Origin: Puniceicoccales bacterium Verruco_01 | GTDB lineage: Bacteria; Verrucomicrobiota; Verrucomicrobiia; Opitutales; Oceanipulchritudinaceae | Direction: 5' to 3' | NCBI GenBank assembly: GCA_001604565.1 | Contig: LVBV01000037.1 | Span: 1 to 51,933, forward strand | DNA length: 51,933 nucleotides | Shown here: one piece after another, positions 28,390-37,216 of the stretch | Layout of the letters: every line of letters starts with the position of its first letter | How positions within the stretch are numbered: the first letter of the stretch is position 1 | The notes under the pieces: generated by a model | What the model was told of the DNA's origin: nothing | The model's input: only the letters and a program-made list of their open reading frames with translations | Database searches by the model: none | Translations under genes and position numbers: made by a program

Positions 28390-29089
28390 GGAGAAGGGCG
28401 TTGTTCCGTTTTCCAATCCGCGGATCATTCTGTTCCGCGAGCTGTTTGTAAATCAAAGGATACGCGGTTTCCGCCCAATGGCGGAACGACAAGCCGTTGC
28501 CGGTTTCTGCATAGAATTCGAGGAAGTCATCCATCGCCTTGGTCCTGCCGATGGCGAGATGCCCCAGCTTCCAGGTCAATTCGGAAGACGCTTCGTCGAG
28601 AGGGAGCCGTCGCACCTCGACGAGGTAGAGAGTCGATGCCAGTCCCGTCCGGTCCGCGCCGGATTTGCAGTGGATCAGCATCGGATACGGCCCCTTGTCC
28701 AGAATGTCCAGCAGCTGCTGTATTTGCTCGGGTTTAGGCAGCGAACGGGCGCTCATCGCGATGTCGTAATGAACGATGCCGGCCTCCTTGGCCGCGCGGA
28801 TTTCCTCGTCGTACCACGCCTCGCCCGGATGGGAGCCGCGCAGGTTGAGGATGCTGGCGAGCTTCCAGTGCCGCGCGGCCTGTCCGATGTCGGCGCCACT
28901 CATCTGGGAGCTGCGGTACACCCGTCCGTCCTCGACGACGGCGGCGTTGTTGTAAACAAAGAGGCGCACGGCCCAGACAGAGGCCGGTAGCAAGAGCAGA
29001 AACAGGAGGGCGCCGGGTACAAAAAGGCGACGCAGGCCGCCTCCGGACAAGTGTTGGCGAGGATTGTGCGGAGGCGGCTGCGTCGTCAT
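28352..29089 (-). CDS. Membrane-anchored dual-specificity/tyrosine phosphatase
   Basis: The 245-aa protein has one N-terminal membrane helix (LFVPGALLFLLLLPASVWAV, about residues 22-41) and then a cysteine phosphatase domain: VYRSSQMSGADI, ILNLRGSHPGEAWYDEE, and the active site HCKSGADRTG, which fits the HCX5R(S/T) signature. The general-acid loop may be the ARSLP region. Such DSP/Siw14-like enzymes remove phosphate from proteins or inositol phosphates; the target is unknown. It follows eno by 30 bp on the same strand and overlaps the MFS gene. Confidence 0.85.
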   Translation of the reverse strand: MTTQPPPHNPRQHLSGGGLRRLFVPGALLFLLLLPASVWAVRLFVYNNAAVVEDGRVYRSSQMSGADIGQAARHWKLASILNLRGSHPGEAWYDEEIRAAKEAGIVHYDIAMSARSLPKPEQIQQLLDILDKGPYPMLIHCKSGADRTGLASTLYLVEVRRLPLDEASSELTWKLGHLAIGRTKAMDDFLEFYAETGNGLSFRHWAETAYPLIYKQLAEQNDPRIGKRNNALLHETTDETHALAQ

Positions 29090-29119
29090 GGGGTCACTCG
29101 TGAAGTAATAAAAAAACGC

Positions 29120-30418
29120 CTACTTGTTTGCGAAGGATTTCCCGCCAAAAACGGCCTTTTCGCCGAGCTCTCGCTCGATGGCGAGCAGGCGGTTGTACTT
29201 GGCGATGCGTTCGGAGCGGCAGAGGGAACCGGTCTTGATCTGGCCCGTGCCGATGCCCACCACAAAGTCCGCGATGAAGGCATCCTCCGTCTCTCCGGAG
29301 CGGTGCGAGACGACGGCGTTGTAGCCGGACCTCTGCGCGAGGGCCACCGTTTCGAGCGTTTCGCTCACCGTGCCGATCTGGTTCAGCTTGATCAAGATGG
29401 CGTTCGCGATTCCGTTCTTGATCCCTTCCGCGAAGATCTTCGGGTTCGTCACGAAGTTGTCGTCGCCGACGAGCTGGAGCTTCTTGCCGAGGGCCTTCGT
29501 CACGGCGATCCATCCGGCCTTGTCCTCCTCGCCCATGCCGTCCTCAAGGGAAAGAATCGGGTACTTCGCGATCCACTTCCCGAAAAGTTCGACCATCTCA
29601 TCCGGACTCTTGCGCGATTTGTCGGACTTCTTGAAGACATAGGCGCCGTCCTCGAAGAACTCGCTGGCGGCGGGGTCGAGCGCGATGCCGATGTCCTTGC
29701 GGGGCTGGTAGCCAGCGGTCTGAATGGCTTCCACGATGACCTCCACCGCCTCGTCGTTCGTCGCCAGATTCGGGGCGAAACCGCCCTCGTCGCCCACGGA
29801 CGTGACAAGACCGCGCTTCTGGAGGAGCTTCTTCAGGGTGTGGAAGGTCTCCGCACCATAGCGCAGAGCCTCCGCAAAAGTCGGCGCGCCGACGGGGAAG
29901 AGCATGAATTCCTGAAAATCGACATTGTTCGTCGCATGGGCACCGCCGTTGAGGACGTTCATCATCGGCGCGGGAATGATGTAAGGCGCGTCCGACTTTC
30001 CGCCGTGGAGATGGCGGATGTAGGCATACAGCGGGGTCTTGGTGTCCTGTGCAGCGGCGCGACAGACGGCCATGGAGACGCCGAGCATGGCATTTGCACC
30101 GAGCTTGGACTTGTTCTCCGTGCCGTCGAGCTCGCACATCAGCCTGTCGATGGCGCCTTGTTCACATGGCGATTTCCCCTTGAGTTTCGGCGCAAGGACA
30201 TCGTTGACGTTGGCAACGGCCTTCAGGACGCCCTTGCCTCCGTAGCGTTTCGGATCGCCGTCGCGCAGTTCAACCGCCTCGCGGCTGCCCGTGGATGCGC
30301 CCGAGGGAACGCACGATGTGGCGGTAACGCCGTTTGCAAGGACAACCGTGACCATGACGGTCGGGTTGCCGCGCGAATCGAGGATTTCCTGTGCGTGAAT
30401 CGTTTCAATTTTATTCAT
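29120..30418 (-). CDS. eno: Enolase
   Basis: The 432-aa enzyme converts 2-phosphoglycerate to phosphoenolpyruvate. Seen: [35 protein letters not shown], metal ligands in LSLEDGM and VGDDNFVTN, catalytic Lys in [14 protein letters not shown], and [16 protein letters not shown]. The length is normal. The start MNKIETIH overlaps the antiporter stop by 8 nt, so translation is coupled. Fluoride with phosphate is a well-known inhibitor of enolase, which gives meaning to its place behind a crcB-like leader. This may be a second, stress-linked eno copy; the window cannot show whether another exists. Confidence 0.96.
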   Translation of the reverse strand: MNKIETIHAQEILDSRGNPTVMVTVVLANGVTATSCVPSGASTGSREAVELRDGDPKRYGGKGVLKAVANVNDVLAPKLKGKSPCEQGAIDRLMCELDGTENKSKLGANAMLGVSMAVCRAAAQDTKTPLYAYIRHLHGGKSDAPYIIPAPMMNVLNGGAHATNNVDFQEFMLFPVGAPTFAEALRYGAETFHTLKKLLQKRGLVTSVGDEGGFAPNLATNDEAVEVIVEAIQTAGYQPRKDIGIALDPAASEFFEDGAYVFKKSDKSRKSPDEMVELFGKWIAKYPILSLEDGMGEEDKAGWIAVTKALGKKLQLVGDDNFVTNPKIFAEGIKNGIANAILIKLNQIGTVSETLETVALAQRSGYNAVVSHRSGETEDAFIADFVVGIGTGQIKTGSLCRSERIAKYNRLLAIERELGEKAVFGGKSFANK

Positions 30419-31661
30419 GAGATTTCTCGTGTTTGATGGACTGTGTGCCATGCAGAGGGTGGGCTAGGGAATAGGTGCTGTTGTTGCGCTTGTACGCATA
30501 GAGCCGCCCCCAGGCCCGCATGGTCCGAATGGTGGGCTGGAAGAAACTCTGTGCGATGAGGGTCGGCACAAAGGCGCTCAGGATGACTACCGTCACAAGT
30601 ATCGTGTACTGGAGCTGGTTGATGATCCCGTTCTGGAGGCCGAAGAGCGCCGAAATGGTTCCGAAAGTCAGTCCCGTGCTCATCAGGAGCGTTGTGTAAT
30701 GAGCTTCCTTTGTCCGCGTGTAGAAGGACTTGGTCATCGGCCAGACAACGATGTATTTGGTCACGATCTTCAGTGCGAGGAGCACAGCGATGACGCCGAG
30801 CGAAACCCATACCGCGTGGACCGACACGTAGAGACCCGCCTTGATGAAATAAAACGGGGTGAAAATCGTGAAGGCGATGCTGCGCATGCGGTTGACGAGT
30901 GTCTTGTCCCGCAGGAACACGCCCGCCACAACCAGGCCCACGAGGTAGGCGGGCAGGACGGCTTCGCTCTTGGCGGAGGAAGCCAGTCCGCCGAGGAAGA
31001 ACAGGATGAGGAAGATGAACTTCACCTCAGGTTCGCTCACCCGCGTCGTGCCTAGTTTCGTGATGAGAAAGCGCGTCCATCCGGGCATGTACCAGAGAAC
31101 CACCGCCATGACGGCGACAAACACAAGCATCCAGATATTGAAATCCGAGAAAATGGTTCCCAGCGCCAGAACGGTTCCAAAATCCGTGATGAAACAGGCC
31201 GCCAGAATCATCTTGCCGAGTGCCGTCTCGCCAAGACCGCCTTCGATCATCACGGCATAGACCACTGCGACGGAGGTCGTCGAAAGCGCAATGCCCGCGA
31301 TCTGCGCCTGTTGCAGTGACCAGCCCAAGACGTATTGCGCGAACATCCAGATACCAATAAACGGCAGGGCAAACGAGAGAACTCCGATCGCAAGGCTGGG
31401 ACGCAAATTCTCACGGAGTGATTTGGGGTCGATTTCCGCCCCCGCGAGAAAGGTCAGCACGCCGCTGCCAAGGAGCGCCAGAAAGTTCGTCCAGTCCGTC
31501 GTCTGAATCAGGGAGGCCCCATCCCCGAAGTGGATGTTTCCCGCCATGACACCAACGAGAATCTCGACCAGCGCGACCGAGATTCCCGTGCGAATGGAAA
31601 TGACGCTGGCAAGAAAGGCCAGCAGCATCCACAGTGCTGCGATATACCAGATGTTTTGCAT
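30411..31661 (-). CDS. Cation/proton antiporter, Kef/CPA2 type (membrane domain only)
   Basis: The 416-aa membrane protein has about 12 helices with the CPA2 pattern: [64 protein letters not shown] (with the likely ion-binding Asp) and [15 protein letters not shown]. There is no TrkA-N domain. It should exchange Na+, K+ or another ion for protons. ATG 31661 is preceded by a strong AAGGAGG ribosome binding site; an in-frame ATG at 31688 falls inside the leader RNA. COG0475-type antiporters are among genes reported behind fluoride riboswitches. It heads the operon with eno. Confidence 0.88.
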   Translation of the reverse strand: MQNIWYIAALWMLLAFLASVISIRTGISVALVEILVGVMAGNIHFGDGASLIQTTDWTNFLALLGSGVLTFLAGAEIDPKSLRENLRPSLAIGVLSFALPFIGIWMFAQYVLGWSLQQAQIAGIALSTTSVAVVYAVMIEGGLGETALGKMILAACFITDFGTVLALGTIFSDFNIWMLVFVAVMAVVLWYMPGWTRFLITKLGTTRVSEPEVKFIFLILFFLGGLASSAKSEAVLPAYLVGLVVAGVFLRDKTLVNRMRSIAFTIFTPFYFIKAGLYVSVHAVWVSLGVIAVLLALKIVTKYIVVWPMTKSFYTRTKEAHYTTLLMSTGLTFGTISALFGLQNGIINQLQYTILVTVVILSAFVPTLIAQSFFQPTIRTMRAWGRLYAYKRNNSTYSLAHPLHGTQSIKHEKSHE

Positions 31662-31751
31662 GACTCCTCCTTGTTTGATAGGAGTCATCAGTCGCAGCGT
31701 GCGCCGCGGCGGGTTACCCGCTTGTTCAGCAGGAGGGCAGATTCCATTGCC
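31662..31751 (-). ncRNA. Candidate fluoride (crcB-motif) riboswitch, translational ON type
   Basis: Read on the minus strand, the leader opens with GGCAATGGAATCTGCC (31751-31736; stem GGCA/TGCC, loop ATGGAATC) and ends with CTGATGACTCCTA (31691-31679). These resemble the two conserved ends of the crcB motif (GGNGAUGG...CC and CUGAUG-N-CNCCUA). Loop bases GGAATC can pair with GACTCC (5 of 6) as the expected pseudoknot. The same GACTCCT can instead pair with AGGAGTC (31668-31662), a 7-bp hairpin that hides the AAGGAGG site of the antiporter gene. Ligand binding would then free the site. The 44-nt middle includes GCGGG-TAA-CCCGC and is longer than usual, so the class assignment is not certain. 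Confidence 0.6.
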
Positions 31752-31760
31752 AATCGCACG

Positions 31761-31790
31761 CTAAAAGGTTCGTTTCGTTCGGCAAGTCAA
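31761..31790 (-). promoter_or_regulatory. Possible promoter of the antiporter-eno operon
   Basis: On the minus strand TTGACT (31790-31785) is followed after 17-18 bp by CTTTTA/TTTTAG, just upstream of the riboswitch-like leader. The -35 is good and the -10 is weak. Position relative to the aptamer start fits a transcript beginning near 31755. Confidence 0.35.
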
Positions 31791-31860
31791 ATTGATCGTT
31801 TCCCTTCACTTTGTTTTCGATGGAAGGTTGTCTTGCCGCCTGAAGCACGGCTGCGGAAGA

Positions 31861-31890
31861 TAATTGCAATTAGCTTATAAATAATTATTT
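31861..31890. promoter_or_regulatory. Two perfect AT-rich palindromes upstream of folE2
   Basis: TAATTGCAATTA (31861-31872) and AAATAATTATTT (31879-31890) are each perfect 12-bp palindromes with centres 18 bp apart, in an AT-rich patch unlike the surroundings. They lie in the divergent space between the antiporter operon and folE2. folE2 is often controlled by the zinc repressor Zur, which binds such palindromes, but the match to any Zur consensus was not established. 31891-32059 holds no gene and no further recognised site. Confidence 0.4.
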
Positions 31891-32059
31891 GCGCACTTTC
31901 CATTCATCGGGAAAAAATGTCATTGCGGCAAGCCGCCTGCTTTCGTCGCGTGCGCGATCATGGAATGAGACCGGTTCCCAAAAGCTCTGGAAGTGTGAAC
32001 TTGCCCGGGGCTCCTTCTTCGTCTAGGGTCTGCGGGCTTTGCATAGGAGCATCCGCAAC

Positions 32060-32962
32060 GTGAAAGAAGAAGAGAAGACGGTCTCGCAGGAGGGTCTGCC
32101 CGATCCCCAGAATTCCGGTTCGCTGGCCATTCAGGGCGCGAACGTGCCGATCATGCAGGTGGGCATGTCCGATTTCCGCCTGCCGCTGCGCTATGCGACG
32201 AAGGGCCGGGGCGTGATGACGCTGGAAACGAGCGTGACGGGCACCGTGTCCCTCGCGGCGGATTACAAGGGCGTGAACATGTCGCGCATCATGCGGGGCT
32301 TCTACCGCTTTGAGAACCGCGTCTTCACCCCGGAGCTCCTAGAGGAAATCCTGCGCGAGATGAAGGAGGAGCTCGGCTCCAGCCGCGCGCGCCTCAAGCT
32401 CAGTTTTTCCTACCCGATCCTGAAGGAAAGCCTGCGGAGCGGCCTGGCCGGCTGGCAGTATTACGACGCGGCCTTCGAGGGCTCCATCGACGACCTCGAC
32501 GTCTTCACGCGCATCGTCCATTTCGACTACGTCTATTCCAGCGCCTGCCCCTGCTCGGCGGAACTTTCCGAGCACGCGAAGAACCACCGGGGCGTGTACG
32601 CGGTGCCGCACTCCCAGCGCAGCCGGGCCCGCATCTCCGCCGCCGTGGCGCGCGGGAGCTTTTTGGCCATCGAGGATTTGCAGCAGCTCGCCCTCGCCGC
32701 CGTGCCGACGGAGACGCAGGTGATGGTTAAGCGTGACGACGAGCAGGCCTTTGCCGAACTCAACGGCGAGCACCTCATGTTCGTGGAGGACGCCGCGCGC
32801 CTCTTCTTCGAGAAGCTGGACGCCGACCGCCGCATCGCGGACTTCCAGGTGGTGATCGTCCACATGGAGAGCTTGCACAGCCACGACGCCGTGGCCGTCA
32901 TCAACAAGGGTGTGGACAAGGGTTTTCAGGCGACGATCGAGGACTTCCGCAGCCTGCGATAG
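32060..32962 (+). CDS. folE2: GTP cyclohydrolase FolE2 (type IB)
   Basis: The 300-aa enzyme converts GTP to dihydroneopterin triphosphate for folate and, in many bacteria, queuosine. It is the zinc-independent alternative to FolE. Seen: [12 protein letters not shown], the diagnostic [38 protein letters not shown] with the conserved Cys pair, and [15 protein letters not shown]. The GTG start (MKEEEKTV) has AGGAG about 10 nt upstream; a TTG 21 bp earlier is in frame. It converges on psd with a 9-bp gap. The queG in this window uses the queuosine branch that begins with this same reaction. Confidence 0.93.
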   Translation: MKEEEKTVSQEGLPDPQNSGSLAIQGANVPIMQVGMSDFRLPLRYATKGRGVMTLETSVTGTVSLAADYKGVNMSRIMRGFYRFENRVFTPELLEEILREMKEELGSSRARLKLSFSYPILKESLRSGLAGWQYYDAAFEGSIDDLDVFTRIVHFDYVYSSACPCSAELSEHAKNHRGVYAVPHSQRSRARISAAVARGSFLAIEDLQQLALAAVPTETQVMVKRDDEQAFAELNGEHLMFVEDAARLFFEKLDADRRIADFQVVIVHMESLHSHDAVAVINKGVDKGFQATIEDFRSLR

Positions 32963-32971
32963 CCGTTCCGG

Positions 32972-33871
32972 TCAGCGCCGCGTTCCGAGGCGGTCGCCCA
33001 TCCGCGCGTAGGTCTCGATGCCTTTTGCGGAGTTCGCGGCAAGATCCTCCGCGAACACGAGGCGTCCGGGTTCGAAAACCGTGATGACGGTGGAGCCGCC
33101 GAAGAGGAAGAGACCCTTGGGGTCCCCCTTTGCGACGGGCCGCCCGGGGACGAAGCCCTGCACGATGCGCCCGACACACGCCGCGCCGACCTCCACGAGG
33201 GCCACGCGCCCGAATATCTCCGTTTGCAGGATCGTCACGGCCCGTTTGTTCTCCGCGAGGCTCCGCGCCCCGGCGGCGAGGGCCACGGGGCTCACGGAAT
33301 CGAGCGGGCCCTTGATTTTGCGGGCTTCTCCGGGAATTCCCGCGAGGGGGAAGTGGAAGCGGTGGTAGTCCGTGGGGCAAAGGCGCGAGACGAGCAGCGC
33401 CCCGCCTTCAAAGGGTGCGGCGGCGTCCCTGCCGCCAAGGAGCTCCGCCAGCGTGAAGGGCCGTCCCTTGACGACGAGGCCGGAGAGGTCCGCGCCGTCG
33501 GGGTAGGCGAGGTGCCGCCCGTCCGCGGGCAGGATCGTCGCGAGGGGATCGGCGTCGATGGGACGTGCCCCCGGCTTCACCCTGCGGGAGAAAAACTCGT
33601 TGAAAGAGGCCCATTCCCCGGCGGCGGGGGGCTCGAACTCGCTGAGGTCGATTGCATAGTGCACGACAAAGTCCGCAATCCAGCCTGCGCTCGCCTTCGA
33701 GTTCATCCATGCTCCGAAGAGCAGGGAGAACCACGCCCTCTTCACCGCCGCAAAGCGCGCCACCCTCCCCAGCGGATTGCCGTACACAAAGCGCAGCCAG
33801 CCCTCGCCGTACACGGCCTCCTCCACCATCGTTTTCCGATAGCGGTCAAAATACAGGACTTTGTCGTTCAT
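32972..33871 (-). CDS. psd: Phosphatidylserine decarboxylase proenzyme
   Basis: The 299-aa inner-membrane protein makes phosphatidylethanolamine. Seen: the self-cleavage motif GGST within LFLFGGSTVITVFEPG (about residues 254-269), where the Ser becomes the pyruvoyl group; the charge-relay His in TDYHRFHFPLAG; the Asp in ILPADGRHLAYPDG; and FNEFFSRRVKPGARPID. GGST in place of LGST is a known variant. The ATG (MNDKVLYFDR) is preferred over an upstream TTG. No pssA gene is adjacent. Confidence 0.93.
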   Translation of the reverse strand: MNDKVLYFDRYRKTMVEEAVYGEGWLRFVYGNPLGRVARFAAVKRAWFSLLFGAWMNSKASAGWIADFVVHYAIDLSEFEPPAAGEWASFNEFFSRRVKPGARPIDADPLATILPADGRHLAYPDGADLSGLVVKGRPFTLAELLGGRDAAAPFEGGALLVSRLCPTDYHRFHFPLAGIPGEARKIKGPLDSVSPVALAAGARSLAENKRAVTILQTEIFGRVALVEVGAACVGRIVQGFVPGRPVAKGDPKGLFLFGGSTVITVFEPGRLVFAEDLAANSAKGIETYARMGDRLGTRR

Positions 33872-34067
33872 CGGACTCAATGAAGGGAAATCGGGTTTCT
33901 TCTTCGGACAGTGTTATGGGAATCGTGCCACCCGGAAAGGGAAACCTTGCTTATCAGGCAAGGCGGCTGAAGGGGGTATGGCGAGCGAATTGTGGGCGAA
34001 ACTGTTTGGGCGTCGCCTCCAAAAGTCCCGGAGAAGGCCGCGGCGACGGCGATCCCGGAATGAGGGT

Positions 34068-34505
34068 TCAGGCAATCTGCCGCGAGAAACGAAAGTGGCT
34101 GCGCGAAAACCCTTCGCGCTCGTAGAAGCGGTGTGCGGCCTCCCGGCGGCGGTTGCAGGCAACTTCCAGAAGCGGGGCCCCCATCGCCTTCGCCTCGCCT
34201 TGCGCGGCGGCAACGAGCTGAGCGCCGATTCCCCGAGCGCGGAATTCCTCCGCGACGCAGAGTTCCATGATCTCGGCCACGATCCCTGCGTGGTGAAGCT
34301 GCGCCTCCACGCGCAGGTGCAGCATCCCGGCAACCGCGCCCCCGCACTCCGCCACAAGGACGCGGTGCGCCGGGCTTGCGAGGATTTCGCCAAAAATCCG
34401 TTCCGTCACGTCAGGGTCGAGGTTCGTGTCTTCCAGCAAGCAAAGGAGCCGGTGGACGCTCCCGGAGTCCTCGGCCCGGGCCGATCGGATGGGCGTGTTT
34501 TCCAT
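34068..34505 (-). CDS. GNAT family N-acetyltransferase
   Basis: The 145-aa protein has the GNAT fold: IRSARAEDSGSVHRLL at the N-terminus, AGIVAEIMELCVAEEFRARGIGAQLV with the acetyl-CoA pyrophosphate loop (RARGIG), and AAHRFYEREGF near the end. It acetylates an unknown amine. The 187 bp between it and psd (33872-34067) contain one 6-bp hairpin (CCTTGC/GCAAGG at 33945-33963) and nothing else recognised. It is divergent from tyrS. Confidence 0.85.
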   Translation of the reverse strand: MENTPIRSARAEDSGSVHRLLCLLEDTNLDPDVTERIFGEILASPAHRVLVAECGGAVAGMLHLRVEAQLHHAGIVAEIMELCVAEEFRARGIGAQLVAAAQGEAKAMGAPLLEVACNRRREAAHRFYEREGFSRSHFRFSRQIA

Positions 34506-34612
34506 TGGCGGATTCTTCTGCGCGGCGCCCGGGTTCTCAAAACAATTCGCGCTTCCCCACGTCTGCAGCGCGTGCTTGCGGTGGCGGCGGCGGGCCTGTA
34601 GCGTGGCTTCCC

Positions 34613-35815
34613 ATGTCTCTTGACGCCCTTCCCAGCCTTTTGCAGAACGCCGAAAACGTCGTCTCCCTCGACGAACTCAAGGCGAAGCTCGCCCTGAACC
34701 GCCCGCTGCGCGTGAAGCTCGGCGTGGACCCCACGCGGCCCGATCTCACCTTCGGCCACATGGTGGTGTTCAACAAGCTGCGCCAGTTTCAGGACGCGGG
34801 GCATCAAGCCGTCCTTGTCATCGGCGACTTCACGACGCTCATCGGCGACCCCTCGGGCCGCTCCTCCACGCGCCCGGTGCTGACGGAGGCGGAGATCAAG
34901 GAGAACGCCAAGACGTATGTGGAGCAGGCCTTCCGCGTCCTTGATCCCGCGAAGACCGAGGTCCGCTACAACAGCGAGTGGTTCGGCAAGCAGAGCTTCT
35001 TCGACTGTCTGAAACTGGCGCGCCAGATGACGGTGGCGCGGATGCTGGAGCGCGACGATTTTTCCAAGCGGTACGCCTCGAACACGCCGATTTCCATCAT
35101 CGAGTTCCTCTACCCGCTCCTGCAGGGTTACGACAGCCTCATGCTGAATGCGGACGTGGAGCTCGGCGGGCAGGATCAGACTTTCAACCTCCTTGTGGGC
35201 CGGCAGATCCAGAAGGACGCCGGGATGCCCGAACAGGTCATCATGACGCTGCCGCTCCTTGTCGGCACGGACGGCGTCAAGAAGATGAGCAAGAGCTACG
35301 GCAACTACATCGCCTTCAACGACACCGCCAAGGACATGTTCGGCAAGATCATGTCGATCGGCGACGAGGCAATGTGGACCTACTACCGGCTCCTCCTCTG
35401 CAAGACCCCCGCCGAGATCGAGGCGATGAAGGCGCTCCACCCGATGGAGATGAAAAAGCAGCTTGCCGCCACCCTCGTGAACAAGATCGCGGGTGCCGGC
35501 AAGGGCGACTACGAAAGGGCCCAGTTCGAAAAGGTCTTCTCCAAGGGCGACCTGCCGGACACCATGCCGGAGTTCGCGTGGGACGCACTCTCCGCCGCTC
35601 CCGAAGCCAAGATCTTCGACCTCATGGCCGCGACGAAACTCCCCGCCTTCCCCTCCAAGAAGGAATGCCGCCGCATGATCGAACAGGGCGCGGTGAAGGT
35701 GATCGCCGACGGGACCGAGGAAAAGGTCTCGGACGTCAATTACACCCTCAAGAAGCCCGCAACTCCCGTGATCGTGCAGGCCGGGAAACGGAACTTCTTC
35801 AGGATACAGCCGTAG
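34613..35815 (+). CDS. tyrS: Tyrosyl-tRNA synthetase
   Basis: The 400-aa class I synthetase charges tRNA-Tyr. Seen: LGVDPTRPDLTFGHMVV, the HIGH-equivalent (FGHM); IGDFTTLIGDPSGRS; the tyrosine pocket in YPLLQGYDSLML and ELGGQDQTFNLLVGR; KMSKS in GVKKMSKSYGNYI; and a C-terminal S4 domain (FPSKKECRRMIEQGAVKV). The length and layout suit the longer bacterial TyrZ-like branch. The start MSLDALPSLLQNAE fits the family, though its ribosome binding site is weak. Confidence 0.95.
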   Translation: MSLDALPSLLQNAENVVSLDELKAKLALNRPLRVKLGVDPTRPDLTFGHMVVFNKLRQFQDAGHQAVLVIGDFTTLIGDPSGRSSTRPVLTEAEIKENAKTYVEQAFRVLDPAKTEVRYNSEWFGKQSFFDCLKLARQMTVARMLERDDFSKRYASNTPISIIEFLYPLLQGYDSLMLNADVELGGQDQTFNLLVGRQIQKDAGMPEQVIMTLPLLVGTDGVKKMSKSYGNYIAFNDTAKDMFGKIMSIGDEAMWTYYRLLLCKTPAEIEAMKALHPMEMKKQLAATLVNKIAGAGKGDYERAQFEKVFSKGDLPDTMPEFAWDALSAAPEAKIFDLMAATKLPAFPSKKECRRMIEQGAVKVIADGTEEKVSDVNYTLKKPATPVIVQAGKRNFFRIQP

Positions 35816-35949
35816 GTCGTGCGGTGCTCCGTGGCGTTCGTTCCCGAAACGGCCATTTGTCCTGCGGATTGTTCCCTCAGACTCAAAAAACATTTGTTAG
35901 AACGAAGTCGCGATTGGCGGGCTTGGCGGAACACGTCTAGGTTTTCCGC

Positions 35950-37122
35950 ATGGCCAAGACTCCCAAATGCATCGGCATCCTGACCTCCGGGGGTGACTGC
36001 CCCGGACTCAACGCGGCGATCCGCGGCGTCGCGAAAGCAGCGCTGCACCACGGAATCCGCGTCGTCGGCATCCAGGACGGCTTCCGGGGTCTGGTGGAAA
36101 ACCGCACCGTGGCGCTCGACGCCCGGACAGTGAGCGGCATCCTGACCCTCGGGGGCACGCTCCTCGGGACAAGCCGCGACAAGCCGCACAAGATGGACAT
36201 GGGCGGGAAGATCATGGACATGACCGATGTGGCCCTAGCCAACGCGCAAAAGCTCCAGATCGACTGCCTGGTGGCCCTCGGGGGCAACGGCACGCAGAAG
36301 AACAGCCTGCGCCTTGCCAAACAGGGTCTGCCCGTCGTCACCCTCCCCAAGACGATCGACAACGACGTGTGGGGCACCGACATTTCTTTCGGCTTCGACA
36401 CGGCCCTCGGCATCGCGACGGAAGCCATTGACCGTCTGCACACCACTGCCACGAGCCACCACCGCATCATCGTGTGCGAGATCATGGGGCATTCCGCCGG
36501 GTGGCTGGCGCTCGGCTCCGGCATCGCGGGCGGCGCGGACGCGATTTTGATCCCGGAGATCCCCTACCGCATCGAGGCCGTGGCGGAGCATCTGGAACAG
36601 CGCCGCCGCACGGGCCGCCGCTTCTCGATCATCGCGGTGGCGGAGGGCGCCCTTTCCGAGGAGGAGGCCGCCGCACGTCGCGAGAGCGCAGAGGAGGAGG
36701 ATTCGGACGATCCGCCGATGCCCGCTCTCGCCAAGGTGAAGAAGAAAAAGAAGAAAGGCGGCGAAGAGGAATCGCTCTGGACCTCCACCGAGGAAGGCCG
36801 TCCCCTCGTCCACGAGCCGATGGCCAGCCGCATCGCGCGCGAGGTCCAACAACTGACTGGCGTGGAGGCCCGTGTGACGAGCCTGGGCCACGTGCAGCGC
36901 GGCGGCGGGCCCTCGGCGGCGGACAGGCTCCTCTGCACGCGCCTAGGCACCGCGGCGACGGAAATGATTCTGGACGGAGGGTCAGACTGTATGATGGCCG
37001 TGAAAGGCACGGAGATCGTCCCGGTCCCGCTCAAAGAAACCGCCGGGAAGACCAAGACCGTGCCCGCCGACCACGAGTGGATCCGCACGGCGCAGCTTGT
37101 GGAAACCTGCATGGGCCGGTAG
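35950..37122 (+). CDS. pfkA: 6-phosphofructokinase, group III-like with a charged insertion
   Basis: The 390-aa enzyme phosphorylates fructose 6-phosphate. Seen: N-terminal [18 protein letters not shown]; phosphoryl-donor motif ALGGNGTQ (E. coli GGDGS); [12 protein letters not shown] with catalytic Asp; and [12 protein letters not shown]. Glycine at the position equal to E. coli 104 usually means ATP use, while Lys at 124 (PKTIDND) is shared with PPi enzymes; this mix occurs in ATP-dependent group III enzymes. Odd features are Asn in place of Asp-103 and a roughly 50-residue insertion after IIAVAEGA, acidic and then Lys-rich ([11 protein letters not shown]). The insertion is probably a surface loop. 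Confidence 0.9.
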   Translation: MAKTPKCIGILTSGGDCPGLNAAIRGVAKAALHHGIRVVGIQDGFRGLVENRTVALDARTVSGILTLGGTLLGTSRDKPHKMDMGGKIMDMTDVALANAQKLQIDCLVALGGNGTQKNSLRLAKQGLPVVTLPKTIDNDVWGTDISFGFDTALGIATEAIDRLHTTATSHHRIIVCEIMGHSAGWLALGSGIAGGADAILIPEIPYRIEAVAEHLEQRRRTGRRFSIIAVAEGALSEEEAAARRESAEEEDSDDPPMPALAKVKKKKKKGGEEESLWTSTEEGRPLVHEPMASRIAREVQQLTGVEARVTSLGHVQRGGGPSAADRLLCTRLGTAATEMILDGGSDCMMAVKGTEIVPVPLKETAGKTKTVPADHEWIRTAQLVETCMGR

Positions 37123-37216
37123 AGCCCCGCCGCACCTCGCCCTTTTCTGTCTTTTTCTGCCACGCCACGCCGCGCCGCTTGAAAAATCCTCCCGCGCGCG
37201 GATACTCGGGCGGATC

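Noticed and set aside
31662-31751. nhaA-I (lithium) or sodium riboswitch as the identity of the antiporter leader
   Set aside because: Considered first because the gene is an antiporter. The 5' GGCAATGG hairpin, the 3' CTGATGACTCCTA and the adjacent enolase fit the crcB motif better. It stays an alternative to be tested by model search.
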